A DNA stretch of 64,000 bases from Tolypothrix campylonemoides VB511288 (GCA_000828075.3 JXCB02000023.1:1159744-1223743), one strand, 5' to 3'. Shown: positions 36,433 through 46,337, numbered from the stretch's first letter. Notes: generated by a model not told the origin, from the letters alone. Made by a program: numbers and translations.

Positions 36433-37380
36433 CTATACCTGTAGTGTTGATAATATGCGATCGCTGATTAGCCAACGATTAGAATCAGGTTTAATCCAAC
36501 GCTTTTCCTCTGGATTATGATTACGCTGCTCGTTTAGTACAAAGACCAACTTTTCCTTCTGCTGAGTGTCGAGCTTGGACAGCATCTTTTGCACAGCTCG
36601 CAATGCACAAGTCTGTTCAAACGCTGTTTCTGAATGATTAATCAAATGTAGAACTGCATCAAAATAAATCGCATCCCCCGAGGACTCCGCAACAGAAAGT
36701 CCCAGCAATCTTTTACCTTGGTCGGGAGATTGTAAAAGGTCAAGAATTTCTTTTGCAGTAAAATTCAACTGTGGAGCAAGCGCTCGCATCCTTCCAGCAA
36801 TAGACTCCATCTCAAATGTCCTTTGTGCCCCATAAGGCATTGACTTTCTGAGTTCTTTATAGTGTTCGGCTAAGCGCTCCGATAGCTGTCGCGCCTCCGA
36901 GGCTGGAACCCGTGATGCATAAACTTTCTGCCATTCATGACGCATTTGGCGCAATTCTAATTGCTGTTGTGGCGGAGCACCATCTTCCGCTAACTTAGTC
37001 TGCTCAATCAAAAATCCCAGTGAATCAGAGCTTAGCGACCGTAGCATCGGCATCATACTTGAGCCAGTGATTTCTCCGGCAGGCGTCTTCAGTGCTCCCC
37101 CTGTCAAAGCAAAAATCTTAAGTACAGATGGTAACCAAGTCAGCGCCACAAAAACCGCTGTCGTATTATTTACTTGAAATTTAAAAGATTTTTCTTGACC
37201 CCAGTTTATTTGGAAGGTGCTTAAAAGTATAAAAATACTAATAACAATTAACCAATTTCTCGGAATATCAATGATTTGTTTGAGCAGCCACTCTACTGCT
37301 TGCCGCGAAATCTGACCACTTTCTTCTTCTTTATCTGGTTTGCTAACCATACCCTGACTTTTATCTATTGGTTCTCGCAT
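36433..37380 (-). CDS. Hypothetical membrane protein with helical-repeat C-terminus
   Basis: 315 residues, ATG 37380. Two membrane helices (about 43-57 WLIVISIFILLSTF and about 75-94 AVFVALTWLPSVLKIFALTGGAL) are followed by a cytoplasmic helical domain. The C-terminal 100 residues (ILDLLQSPDQGKRLLGLSVAE, then a roughly 40-residue repeat) resemble HEAT-like helical repeats. No family is recognised. It sits just downstream of the RES toxin gene on the same strand with a 95-base gap, so co-transcription is possible; a defence link is only positional. Confidence 0.65.
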   Translation of the reverse strand: MREPIDKSQGMVSKPDKEEESGQISRQAVEWLLKQIIDIPRNWLIVISIFILLSTFQINWGQEKSFKFQVNNTTAVFVALTWLPSVLKIFALTGGALKTPAGEITGSSMMPMLRSLSSDSLGFLIEQTKLAEDGAPPQQQLELRQMRHEWQKVYASRVPASEARQLSERLAEHYKELRKSMPYGAQRTFEMESIAGRMRALAPQLNFTAKEILDLLQSPDQGKRLLGLSVAESSGDAIYFDAVLHLINHSETAFEQTCALRAVQKMLSKLDTQQKEKLVFVLNEQRNHNPEEKRWIKPDSNRWLISDRILSTLQV

Positions 37381-37474
37381 AAGTGCGATCCACCCTTGAA
37401 ATATTATATAGTTTACTTATTTATAAAAAAATAATTTTAAATTCTAATCAACTCTAGTTTTGGCAGAGAAATTT

Positions 37475-38179
37475 TTATGATGCCACATCTCTAGTTATCA
37501 TTTTCAACCATTTGGGAAAAATCACGTTTATATTATTATCCTTTGCGGCTTTGAGAATAAAACGCCGTAGTTTTGCATCTGTTAGTGGCATGACATCTTT
37601 TGGTTCATAGGTGAGGAAACTTGCCGCACGCTCATAAAATGCGATCGCTTCTTCGTTATTATGAGCATTGTGGTATATCATACCCTGAATTTCATGATAG
37701 ATTGGTTGATAATCGTAAAATAAGCGCGACCAAGCTTGACTCACAATACGTCTATGGGTCTTTGCTAAAGATGCGTCGTTTGCACCGGCGAGCATTGCAC
37801 CGTTGTTCCGTAGGTCAAGTAACATTAAATCTGTTTTAGGAGTGAGGATAGCAAACCAGTATTCCTTAGTAATCTCAGCACGTTTTGGTGTGTCGCCAAA
37901 AACTTCAACTAAACAACTCGAAAATTTAGGCGCAACGTAACAAATACCACGTTTTGTATCTTCGCATGGTTCACATCTACGTGCTTTATAGTCAATTCTG
38001 GCAGGGTTGCCCCGATGATGGTCAAAGCGATGAATCGGACCCCAAAAACGAAAAGAATCAGCAGTAGGATAATATTTAGTACGGTAAATTCTATAAAGTT
38101 TTGTCCCTTGCTCTAAGTTATAAAATAGCGGCTCTGCCTGCTTAGCTTTAGAAAGTGACGGCAGGATGATTCTTACCAT
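37475..38179 (-). CDS. RES-domain toxin
   Basis: 234 residues; AAGGAG precedes ATG 38179. RES-domain features: LYRIYRTKYYPTADSFRFWGP, RGICYVAPKFSSCLVEVFGD (the conserved E/S region), LLDLRNN and a YHEIQGMIYHN-AHNNEEAIAFYERA C-terminal core. RES toxins are NAD-degrading enzymes of type II toxin-antitoxin systems with Xre/MbcA-like antitoxins. The antitoxin-like gene is directly upstream (38393-39046), with a 212-base gap. Longer than many RES toxins (about 150-230). Confidence 0.8.
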   Translation of the reverse strand: MVRIILPSLSKAKQAEPLFYNLEQGTKLYRIYRTKYYPTADSFRFWGPIHRFDHHRGNPARIDYKARRCEPCEDTKRGICYVAPKFSSCLVEVFGDTPKRAEITKEYWFAILTPKTDLMLLDLRNNGAMLAGANDASLAKTHRRIVSQAWSRLFYDYQPIYHEIQGMIYHNAHNNEEAIAFYERAASFLTYEPKDVMPLTDAKLRRFILKAAKDNNINVIFPKWLKMITRDVAS

Positions 38180-38195
38180 TTTGATTGCTCCTTAT

Positions 38196-38370
38196 CTGAC
38201 TGACAAAATGCGGAAGGAAAACGCCTCATGACTTTTGAGGGTGCTGTTGACCTTGACTTACAAAATCAAGTCTTGTGTTACCTACAAAAGCCACTTACGT
38301 AATTTCGGATAACTTTAAGGAAATTACCAAAAAATTTTCAGTGTAATTTCGGTAACCTTTTGTCAGTCAG
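38196..38370. repeat. 13-bp terminal inverted repeats, possible MITE between antitoxin and toxin
   Basis: CTGACTGACAAAA (38196-38208) and TTTTGTCAGTCAG (38358-38370) are exact inverse copies enclosing 149 bases. Three TAATTTC(G/C)-like motifs lie inside (38300-38308, 38319-38328 inverse, 38344-38352). No clear target duplication is visible, so a regulatory region with paired sites is the alternative. Confidence 0.45.
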
Positions 38371-38392
38371 TTAGTGCAAAGGATACATCCAC

Positions 38393-39046
38393 TCAGAGAA
38401 CTCCCACAGCCCGTGCTTCAGCAATTACCATCTCTTTTTGACCACGTTTTAAGGCTTGTATTGGGCTAAGCCCATGAAAAACCGAGTTGGGTTGAGTTAG
38501 CCAACTCATCTTAGAGAAATTATCAACATCAAGTGCTTTCAACACCTCCGGTAGTCCAGCAATCACGCCGTTTGGTCCTGTTGGATCGAATTGCCACTTG
38601 GGAAACTTCCACATACCATTATCTTGAATTCCAACTAAACAGTTCTTTTTCAAGCGATCGTGTGGCGTTTGACGGCTTTTTGTGCCTAGCAGTTTAGCCA
38701 CTTCCAATGCAGTATATGAATCTTTGAGTAACTCTTGTCTCCACTCAAAGAAATTTTCCAGTGCAGCATTTTCTAATTGTCTTGCCTCTTCGTCAGTAAT
38801 TGGATCGACACCCAGCTTTGCAGCCAAATCTTCTTCAGCCTCGGAAGTCTTTGGCTTCGTACAACTAATTTCAATTTGCTCTACCAAATTTTTAATCTGA
38901 TCTGAAGGTAAGCAGTTGAGAGCTTGCACAGCTTTTGCTATGAGTTCTAGTCTGTGTTGAGTTACAGGTTTAGCTGAACGAGCGGGTATTTGTTTGGTTA
39001 TCGTTCTGGTTTGGGGCGCATCTAGTGTCAGAGTAATGGCATTCAT
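38393..39046 (-). CDS. Xre/MbcA-ParS-type antitoxin of the RES toxin
   Basis: 217 residues from ATG 39046, with GAGG before it; an in-frame ATG at 39100, also with a plausible ribosome-binding site, would add 18 residues. The C-terminus (NSVFHGLSPIQALKRG...MVIAEARAVGVL) is the DUF2384-like toxin-binding region typical of RES antitoxins. A central HTH-like part (TALEVAKLLGTKSRQTPHDRL) should bind DNA. The pair is probably autoregulated. Larger than classic Xre antitoxins (about 150). Confidence 0.75.
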   Translation of the reverse strand: MNAITLTLDAPQTRTITKQIPARSAKPVTQHRLELIAKAVQALNCLPSDQIKNLVEQIEISCTKPKTSEAEEDLAAKLGVDPITDEEARQLENAALENFFEWRQELLKDSYTALEVAKLLGTKSRQTPHDRLKKNCLVGIQDNGMWKFPKWQFDPTGPNGVIAGLPEVLKALDVDNFSKMSWLTQPNSVFHGLSPIQALKRGQKEMVIAEARAVGVL

Positions 39047-39265
39047 AAAGCCTCGTTTCGGGTGAAAACATATATAAGTTGTTTTGTGATATTTGGACAT
39101 AATTGCCTTTTGTAAGAGATGTCCAATTCCTTTCTATAGAATCACACTTGACTGTATGATTTCCAGTTTGGGTTATGATAGAGATATGTATAAGTTCTGT
39201 ATGAGCTATGTATGAGTTGTCAAAAAAAGCTCAGAGAATTGTGAAAATTATTTTTTCTGAATATA

Positions 39266-41095
39266 ATGCTCAAGCGATCGCTCGAAGCGTCTGTTGACGG
39301 CATAAAGAAAGCACAAGCTGCCTTAATTAATCGTTCCCTATCGCAGCAGCAGTTGGCAAGGGAAGTGGGCATTAGCCGTCAGCCGGTGAGCAACTTTTTC
39401 CACGGTAAACCAGTTGAACGCTCCATTTTTATTGACATTTGCGAAACGCTTAGGCTGGAATGGGATGAAATTGTCGCTGTGTCGTCCCTCCCCGATGCAG
39501 ACGATGCAGCCAGCATTTGCCAGATTGAAGGTCTGGTGCAAGAGGTACGCGAAAAGATAAAACCCAGCATTCTAGAACGCTACGGTAGAATGCGGGTGCT
39601 GGATATGACTCAGCCGATCAAGGTGAATGATATTTACACCAACGTCAACATTTTAGAGAAAATCCCTGGACGGCGGTGGCTGGGAATTGATGAATTATTG
39701 CAAGAACGTAAAAGCGAGGATTTTGAGCGTTTTGGACTTTTGCGAACCACTGAAAAACGAGTGTCAGGACAAGAGGCGGTTAAGAGATATTCCAAGCTAA
39801 TGGTGTTGGGTAAACCGGGAGCAGGGAAGACGATGTTTTTGAAGTATCTGGCGATACAGTGTATTGAGGGGCATTTTCAGGGCGATGTTATGGCGCGTCT
39901 ACGCGTCCCGATTTTTATCACCCTCAAAGATTTTGCAGAAGCACCCGAACAGGCAGATATTCTGCAATATATTGCTGAACAATTGTCAGTCTTTGGGGTA
40001 ACAGATGCCACTGTGAAAGCACAACAGTTGTTAAGACAAGGCAAAGCATTGGTATTGCTGGATGGTTTAGATGAAGTTCCGGAAAAAGATACGATCCGAG
40101 TATTGAAGCAAATTCGCAAGCTGTCCGACCAGTTTTACATCAATCAATTTGTCATCACCTGTCGAATTGCTGCCAAAGAATATATTTTTGAACACTTTAC
40201 GGAAGTAGAAGTTGCAGATTTTGACTCTGAACAAATTGCCATCTTTGCCGAAAACTGGTTTTCCTTAAGCGATCCGGTGAAAGCAAAACGCTTCATTGAA
40301 AAACTGCAACAAAACAAGCCAATTCAAGAACTGGCAACTCATCCTTTGTTCCTGACGCTGTTGTGTTTGGTGTTTGGGGAAATAGCAAATTTTCCGGCAA
40401 ATCGTTCCGAACTGTACAAGGAAGGGTTGGATCTGTTACTGAAAAAATGGGATGTTCAACGCGGTATAGAGCGAGACCAAGTTTACAAACAATTCTCCCT
40501 CCAGCGCAAGCAAGACCTGCTTGAGCAAATTGCTTGGACAACCTTTCTTGCTGGCGAGTACTTCTTCAAGCAAAAAGCAGTTGAGCAGCACATTGCTAAC
40601 TACATTCGTAACCTGCCAGATGCCAATCTAAACCCAGAAGCACTGCAAATAGATAGCGAAGCTATTTTAAAGTCTATTGAAACTCAGCATGGTTTACTGG
40701 TTGAGCGGGCGCGGGGCATTTACTCGTTTTCTCATATCACCTTTCATGAATACTTTACTGCCAAAAAAATTGTTTCCACTCCACCCGAGCAAGTTAAAAA
40801 AGTTTTTCAAAACCTAGTCAGTCACATTACTGAAAAGCGGTGGCGAGAAGTCTTTTTCCTTACAGTGGAAATGTTGCAAAGTGCAGACTACCTGTTGCAG
40901 TTGATGAAACGCGAAATTGACAGTTTGTTGCCAGGCAATGAAAATAATGAAAAGCAGTTAAGCGACCCTCAAAAGAAACGGTTGCAGCAGTATGACTACG
41001 CTAAAAAGTTACTAATTGATTGCCTAAAGAGCGATTGTTACGTGAGTCGTGACGTGCAACAGTCAATTGAGGATAGCTTGATATTAGCGGATTAA
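39266..41095 (+). CDS. HTH-NACHT STAND NTPase
   Basis: 609 residues. N-terminal XRE-like HTH (LSQQQLAREVGISRQPVSNFFHGKPV, 25-50), linker, NACHT ATPase with Walker A GKPGAGKT (182-189) and Walker B LLDGLDE (264-270), RVPIFITLKDFAE between them, the winged-helix region, and a C-terminal helical part with SHITFHEYFTAKKIV. Bacterial NACHT proteins (bNACHT, STAND family) act in antiphage defence, and cyanobacteria have many HTH-NACHT forms without a known effector. No separate sensor repeat (TPR, WD40, LRR) is seen. Divergent from the RES/Xre pair. Confidence 0.85.
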   Translation: MLKRSLEASVDGIKKAQAALINRSLSQQQLAREVGISRQPVSNFFHGKPVERSIFIDICETLRLEWDEIVAVSSLPDADDAASICQIEGLVQEVREKIKPSILERYGRMRVLDMTQPIKVNDIYTNVNILEKIPGRRWLGIDELLQERKSEDFERFGLLRTTEKRVSGQEAVKRYSKLMVLGKPGAGKTMFLKYLAIQCIEGHFQGDVMARLRVPIFITLKDFAEAPEQADILQYIAEQLSVFGVTDATVKAQQLLRQGKALVLLDGLDEVPEKDTIRVLKQIRKLSDQFYINQFVITCRIAAKEYIFEHFTEVEVADFDSEQIAIFAENWFSLSDPVKAKRFIEKLQQNKPIQELATHPLFLTLLCLVFGEIANFPANRSELYKEGLDLLLKKWDVQRGIERDQVYKQFSLQRKQDLLEQIAWTTFLAGEYFFKQKAVEQHIANYIRNLPDANLNPEALQIDSEAILKSIETQHGLLVERARGIYSFSHITFHEYFTAKKIVSTPPEQVKKVFQNLVSHITEKRWREVFFLTVEMLQSADYLLQLMKREIDSLLPGNENNEKQLSDPQKKRLQQYDYAKKLLIDCLKSDCYVSRDVQQSIEDSLILAD

Positions 41096-41117
41096 GGTTG
41101 AGCCGCAATTAGTGACG

Positions 41118-43274
41118 TTACAACTTTGGCAAAATTTCTGGTAATAACTGACCAGGAACTTTAGACAAAGCCAAATTTTGTCCCTGTATACCTAATTCAT
41201 TGTGGAAAGCGCGAATCGTTTTTACCACGTAAGCAAACGTTGTTTGATAAGCCTCTGGTTGCTTGCTCAACCCATTTAAGGCTTGCAAATGATTGTCTAA
41301 TGCTGCTTCTAAATGTTTAGAACGAGTTGCTTTATCAACATCGAAATACTGGTCTGTTGCTAACTGAAAATGAGCTAATCCTAAATTATTGTGAGTGGCA
41401 AACACATCAAAACTCAAAGGCATACCACTGAGCGAGTGAGCAAGGGCAAGCGCTTCTTCGTATGCAGTAACGCACTGTTCTAACAACTTTTGCCGCTCTT
41501 CTTTGGAAGTTTGTGCTTGATTTGCTAAGTGCCAATAAGCAGTTCCAAGATTATTTTGGGTGGCGGCGCAGGCGGGAGGAACATTCGCAGGAGTCCGATA
41601 TTTCAGCGCTTCCTGGTAAGCATCAATAGCTAGGTGCAGATTTTCTGGTGGCTGTTCGTACTGTGCAATATTCCAATATGCCGTGCCGATATTGTTTTGA
41701 ATCATGCCATACTTGAGCGGTTCTTCTTCAGGGCTGTAATAACTAAGCGCTAGTTTATAAGCTGCGATCGCTTTCTTAAGATGCTCAACTGGTTGATTGT
41801 ATTGTGCTAAATGCCAATAAGCTGTCCCTAAATTATTCTGGCAAGCAGCATACTTTAATGGTTCCATCTCCGCTGTACGGAATTGTAGCGCTTCGCTGTA
41901 AGCTATAACCGCTTGCTGCCAGTTTTCCGCAGGATTAGCAAAACGAGCTAAATCACCGTATGCTGTTCCCAGATTATTTTGCACACGAGCGTAGGTTTCC
42001 GGGTGGCTTTCGGGTGAAATGAGCTTCAAAGCCAAATGATAAAACTCAATCCCCTGCTCTATGTAAGCTTGTCCTTCCTCAGAATTGGGTGGTGTGCGGT
42101 AAAGCATCCAGTACAATGTACCCAAGTCATTCAAGGTATCAGGTACGTGGGGTGAATTGTCATCATGGGTGACTGATTCTTGATAGGCAAGAATTGCCAC
42201 CATGAGATTTTCTAGAGTTGACTGTCCATGCTCAATACGCAGGCGATATAAGTTTCCTAAGCGATGATAAGCGTTTGCCAGATCGACACCCGAAGCTTGT
42301 TGCGCGTGTAATTCTTCTATCTCCTCTAGAATTTGCCGCACTTGCAAGTTCTGTTCGTCGTCTTCACCAATTGTTGTGTTAATAGTTGCTAAAACTAGCT
42401 CTGTTAACTCTTTGCTAATGTGAGATATGCGCTCTTCTTGTGATGGGGTATCGCTGGTGCTTGCTTGATCAGTGGGTTCCTCTTCAAGAGGTTTGTTTGT
42501 CAAGTTTTCTGAAGTTGACGGAGGAACTTCTTGCCCTTTGTGTCCGCGATTAACTGATATCTGTTTCGGAAAGTCAAAATCATCCGCAATCGCTGATTCT
42601 TTTAGAATCGATTGCTCAACATTGCCCAACTCTAAATTTCTAGAACCGGAAAAACGTTCTGGAGAGGTTTTATTTTGAGTTGTCGGTGTGGGTTCTCCAG
42701 CAAAGACAAAAACACCTGTACGGTAACGCCAAAACTGTGGTGCTGATTGCTGGATAGCATGCAACCAAGGACGTGGTACCCACAACAGCAAGCTGGATTC
42801 AAACTTAGACAGTTGTTGCTCAGTTAAACGCAGATAGTGCAAAAATAACCGTTGTATTGCTACTGGTTGCCTAGTCAGCTGTTCAACGCCGACAATTTGA
42901 AATGCTGGTATTGGTAGCGATCGCCCTGGAGTGTCTTTTGATGTACCAACAATAGGTGGTGGATAATTAGACAACCACTGATTTATCTGAGCTATGGGAT
43001 TAGGGTCGCTTAAATTCAGCCGCAACGTTACTAGTCGCGGGTATGCTGGTGTGCTGGCTTCTTGTGCATTTGATGGCTGATATAGCACTTGCCCAACAGG
43101 ATAAGCCAAAGTTGAGTGCAAACGTGCCGCCACCTGATTTCTCAGGTTTAAATCATCACACACCGCCAAAAAGATTTGTCGTCGTAAACCGAGACTCAAA
43201 GCAAGTTTTAGGCGGTGATACACTTGCCGATTCCAAGCAAAATTATCCGAGTGTGTAGTTTCATTTACGCTCAT
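41118..43274 (-). CDS. TPR-repeat protein with N-terminal NTPase-like region
   Basis: 718 residues from ATG 43274 (an earlier ATG at 43322 adds an atypical stretch). The N-terminal 230 residues (NRQVYHRLKLALSLGLRRQIFLAVCDDLNLRNQVAARL...PIPAFQIVGVEQL...LLLWVPRPWL) look like the AAA-like region found in cyanobacterial TPR proteins, without an obvious Walker A. A Ser/Thr/Glu-rich linker follows (about 205-300). The C-terminal 420 residues are TPR-like units with the recurring core NNLGTAYWHLA. Likely a scaffold; partner unknown. Confidence 0.8.
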   Translation of the reverse strand: MSVNETTHSDNFAWNRQVYHRLKLALSLGLRRQIFLAVCDDLNLRNQVAARLHSTLAYPVGQVLYQPSNAQEASTPAYPRLVTLRLNLSDPNPIAQINQWLSNYPPPIVGTSKDTPGRSLPIPAFQIVGVEQLTRQPVAIQRLFLHYLRLTEQQLSKFESSLLLWVPRPWLHAIQQSAPQFWRYRTGVFVFAGEPTPTTQNKTSPERFSGSRNLELGNVEQSILKESAIADDFDFPKQISVNRGHKGQEVPPSTSENLTNKPLEEEPTDQASTSDTPSQEERISHISKELTELVLATINTTIGEDDEQNLQVRQILEEIEELHAQQASGVDLANAYHRLGNLYRLRIEHGQSTLENLMVAILAYQESVTHDDNSPHVPDTLNDLGTLYWMLYRTPPNSEEGQAYIEQGIEFYHLALKLISPESHPETYARVQNNLGTAYGDLARFANPAENWQQAVIAYSEALQFRTAEMEPLKYAACQNNLGTAYWHLAQYNQPVEHLKKAIAAYKLALSYYSPEEEPLKYGMIQNNIGTAYWNIAQYEQPPENLHLAIDAYQEALKYRTPANVPPACAATQNNLGTAYWHLANQAQTSKEERQKLLEQCVTAYEEALALAHSLSGMPLSFDVFATHNNLGLAHFQLATDQYFDVDKATRSKHLEAALDNHLQALNGLSKQPEAYQTTFAYVVKTIRAFHNELGIQGQNLALSKVPGQLLPEILPKL

Positions 43275-43322
43275 GGCGGCTAAAGAGCCAAAACCTAGTG
43301 GATATACCCTCTTGGGGTGCAT

Positions 43323-43638
43323 GCAGGCAGCCTGTAAATCTGACCATGACTACGATTTTCAAGTCATTGTTGCTTTGCTCAGGATAAATCGATTCTTTAA
43401 AGTTTCAAAGAACAAAATTATAAATTATACTCTACCAAGAAAATATTTGAAAAAATAAAAACCAGGCTCTAATAAGACTAGTACAGCGGCAGCGGAAATA
43501 AAGCTACTATTCACGCGGAAGCGAAAAGCTTATGATGTAAGCATTTTGAATGCGTGAATGCCTCAATTCCAAAAGAGCGGTACTAGGAGCCTGAAAAAGC
43601 GCAAAAATTAAATTTTCAATTTCTAAAACAATTTTCTA
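43323..43638. other. Intergenic region
   Basis: About 315 bases without a convincing gene between the TPR gene and psb34. Confidence 0.4.
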
Positions 43639-43818
43639 TCAACTTACATTGGATACAGAAAAAGCAACAAAAATCAAGCCACCAACCAAAATCGTCGCAG
43701 TGATTCCCAGGATAATATAATTTCGCTTTTGACGCTCAGTAGGCGGTTCTGCTGTGTAAACTTTGGGTTCACGAGCAAAGTTATTCAGACGACCGCCTTC
43801 TTCTGTTGTATAGGGCAT
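43639..43818 (-). CDS. psb34: Photosystem II assembly protein Psb34
   Basis: 59 residues, ATG 43818 to TGA 43641-43639. The N-terminus MPYTTEEGGRLNNFAREP, then VYTAEPPT and one C-terminal membrane helix (YIILGITATILVGGLIFVAF) match the Ssl1498/Psb34 family as I remember it. Psb34 binds PSII assembly intermediates and competes with HliA/B for the CP47 intermediate, easing the transition to complete PSII. It is encoded alone on the minus strand. Short length places it below common gene-calling thresholds. Confidence 0.88.
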   Translation of the reverse strand: MPYTTEEGGRLNNFAREPKVYTAEPPTERQKRNYIILGITATILVGGLIFVAFSVSNVS

Positions 43819-43906
43819 GAGTACAATTCCTTATCCCATTTATTTCTTTAATGTTACAGAAGCGATATATTTGCTCTTAAAAGTAGGAGACAAATCGTTA
43901 CATAGT

Positions 43907-44104
43907 GGGGATTGGGGATTGGGGATTAGGGATTGGGGGTTAGGGATTAGGGATTAGGGGTTAGGGATTAGGGGTTAGGCATTAGCTAATTCCCAGTCCC
44001 CAGTCCCCAGTCCCCAGTCCCCAGTCCCCAGTCCCCAGTCCCCAGTCCCCAGTCCCCAGTCCCCAGTCCCCAGTCCCCAGTCCCCAGTTCCCAGTCCCCA
44101 ATCC
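43907..44104. repeat. STRR heptamer arrays (GGGGATT and CCCCAGT)
   Basis: About 80 bases of GGGGATT/TTAGGGATT-like units are followed by about fifteen CCCCAGT units that reach the stop codon of thiO-thiG. Heptamer arrays of this kind are characteristic of heterocystous cyanobacteria. Confidence 0.9.
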
Positions 44105-46150
44105 CTAACCTGTAATCGTTCCAGTCAGGGGTGAACTAGCAATAGCATGGGTTTTGATGGGCATTCTGCCGGCAAGGTACGCCAAACGACCGGCAACTGT
44201 TGCCAAATTCATTGCATGAGCCATTGCTGGAGCGTTTTGTGCGAGGGCGATCGCGCTATTAATCAACAAGGCATCCGCGCCCATTTCCATTGCTTGTGCT
44301 GCCTCAGAGGGTGCTCCAATGCCTGCATCTACCACCACTGGTACATTGGCATTTTCAATGATGATTTGAATATTTGCAGTTGTTTTCAATCCTTGCCCAG
44401 AACCAATCGGTGCTGCCAAAGGCATAACTGTCGCACAGCCAACTTCTTCTAAGCGCTTCGCCAGCATGGGATCAGCATTAATGTAGGGCAACACAGCAAA
44501 ACCTTCTTTCACCAATTGTTCTGCTGCTTGTAAAGTACCAATGGGGTCTGGTAGCAGATACTTAAGGTCAGGAATCACTTCTAATTTCACGAAGTTGTTA
44601 TCTTCCTGTCCTAACAGTTTTGCCATTTCCCGCCCCAGACGTGCGACGCGAATTGCCTCTTCTGCGGTTTGGCAACCTGCGGTATTCGGCAACATCCAGA
44701 TTTTTGTCCAATCTAATGCTTCGGCTAAACCTTCGTGTCCGGGGGCATTGTTTTGTACTCGCCGCACTGCAACAGTGACAATTTGACAACCGCTCTTCAC
44801 AACGCTTTGCTGCATTTCCTCAATGCTGCGATACTTTCCAGTCCCTGTCATCAAGCGAGATTGGAAAGTTTTTCCCGCAATTTGGAGTGGTGAGTCTTCT
44901 AAAGTGCTGAGTTCTGAGTTCCTAGCTGCGAGTTCCGGTTTCTGAGTTTTGAGTGTGGGGTAAGTAAGCATTGAGGTAGTAGATGGCTTGGTGTGGAAGC
45001 GCGAGTAGTGGAAATGAGATAATAAAGGGTCGGAGTTTTGTTCAAGAATCAAATCGGCAAGCAATGCTGCTGTTACAGGTGCTAGAAGAATACCATTACG
45101 GTAATGACCTGTCGCTAAGGTTAAGTTCTCACAGGGACTGGTGCCAAGAATTGGTGATTCATCTGGAGTCGCAGGGCGAAATCCCCACCATAATTCCTCA
45201 ATTGGGTAATCCTGTATTTGAGGAAATAGACGAATGGCTCTTTGTAGTAAGGTTTGAATTCCTGCTGGCGTGTTGTGGGGGGTAAAGCCGACATCCTCAA
45301 CCGTGGCACCAATAATAATTCGTCTGTCGCGCCTTGGAACGATGTAAATATCTTCCCTAAACAAAACCCGTGTCAAAGGGAGATCCGGCACAAATTCCGG
45401 TACTCTCACGCTCAGCATTTGACCTTTTACAGGACGCACAGGCAGCGGAAACAATGCATTTGACCAAGCACCAGCCGCCAAAACATAATGTTGGGCGCTA
45501 AGGACTCCAGCACTCGTTTGTACGCCAACAACTTGCCGTTGCTGCTGTTGAATTCCTTCGACTACAATACCTTCTTTAAGTTCAACGCCAAGGGACTGAG
45601 CAGTTGCCAACAGTGCTTGTGCTAATGCCCTATTGTCTACTTGTGCATCTTCAGGATACCACCAACCTCCAACAACTTCTTCTCCCAACCCTGGCTGATA
45701 TTGATGAATGACTTCTTTTTCTAGCCAATAGGCAGGGCAAGAGGATGGAGAGAGTGGGGGAGTGAGAGAAACAGGGAGTGAGAGAAGTTTCCCTCCCTCT
45801 CTCCCTCTCTCCCTCTCTCCCTCCTCTTTCTCCGTGTTCTCTTGCCCTCTTGTCTCCTGATACACTGGAGTCAAAATACCGCAAGACCAGTAACCAGTAT
45901 TGATACTGGTGAATTCTTCGAGCTTGCGTGTCCAGTCAGGATACAAATACAGAGAGCGCGTACACAACTCTTGCATTGCTTGGTCTGGAATTCTTTCGGC
46001 AGTTGGTGCCAACATCCCAGCAGCAGCATGAGTAGCAGCTGCACGAAATTCGCGGCTGACCACTGTCACTTTTGCACCGCGTAATTTTAATTCAATGGCG
46101 ATCGCCAAGCTGATGACGCCGCCACCAATAATTAAAACGTCACTAGTCAT
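44105..46150 (-). CDS. thiO/thiG: Bifunctional glycine oxidase/thiazole synthase (ThiO-ThiG fusion)
   Basis: 681 residues. ThiO half (1 to about 400): FAD motif [28 protein letters not shown] and C-terminal [15 protein letters not shown] linker follows (about 400-425, partly from AACTCAGAACTC-like repeats). ThiG half: [26 protein letters not shown] (Schiff-base Lys), [27 protein letters not shown] and [12 protein letters not shown]. ThiO makes dehydroglycine and ThiG builds the thiazole phosphate of thiamine; the fusion is known from cyanobacteria. About 40 residues in ThiO (about 98-138, Arg/Glu-rich then [14 protein letters not shown]) come from a polypyrimidine repeat. The start codon abuts a TAGTCAT array. 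Confidence 0.93.
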   Translation of the reverse strand: MTSDVLIIGGGVISLAIAIELKLRGAKVTVVSREFRAAATHAAAGMLAPTAERIPDQAMQELCTRSLYLYPDWTRKLEEFTSINTGYWSCGILTPVYQETRGQENTEKEEGERERGREGGKLLSLPVSLTPPLSPSSCPAYWLEKEVIHQYQPGLGEEVVGGWWYPEDAQVDNRALAQALLATAQSLGVELKEGIVVEGIQQQQRQVVGVQTSAGVLSAQHYVLAAGAWSNALFPLPVRPVKGQMLSVRVPEFVPDLPLTRVLFREDIYIVPRRDRRIIIGATVEDVGFTPHNTPAGIQTLLQRAIRLFPQIQDYPIEELWWGFRPATPDESPILGTSPCENLTLATGHYRNGILLAPVTAALLADLILEQNSDPLLSHFHYSRFHTKPSTTSMLTYPTLKTQKPELAARNSELSTLEDSPLQIAGKTFQSRLMTGTGKYRSIEEMQQSVVKSGCQIVTVAVRRVQNNAPGHEGLAEALDWTKIWMLPNTAGCQTAEEAIRVARLGREMAKLLGQEDNNFVKLEVIPDLKYLLPDPIGTLQAAEQLVKEGFAVLPYINADPMLAKRLEEVGCATVMPLAAPIGSGQGLKTTANIQIIIENANVPVVVDAGIGAPSEAAQAMEMGADALLINSAIALAQNAPAMAHAMNLATVAGRLAYLAGRMPIKTHAIASSPLTGTITG
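45735..45855. repeat. GAGAGGG/CTCCCT repeat inside thiO
   Basis: GGAGAGAG and CCCTCTCTCC tracts in inverted orientation, read in frame in ThiO. Same composition as 30851-30957. Confidence 0.8.
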
Positions 46151-46328
46151 TAGTCATTAGTCATTAGTTAGTTATTAGTCAAGAGTCGATAGTCATTAGT
46201 CAACAGCCATTAGTCATAAAATTTTGAATTTTGGACTATAAACTTTGAGCTATAGACTTTGGACTAACAACTCGTAACTCATAACTCATAACTCATAACT
46301 TGTAACTTATAACTCATAACTTGTAACT
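46143..46328. repeat. TAGTCAT and ATAACTC heptamer arrays
   Basis: TAGTCAT units (about 46144-46192) overlap the thiO start codon; AACTCAT and AACTTGT units follow (about 46262-46328) and reach the stop of the 46338 gene. Confidence 0.8.
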
Positions 46329-46337
46329 CATGGCTAA

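Noticed and set aside
43907-44104. Possible CRISPR or replication iterons
   Set aside because: Unbroken heptamers of two types are STRR arrays; no spacers, no DnaA boxes or replication genes nearby.
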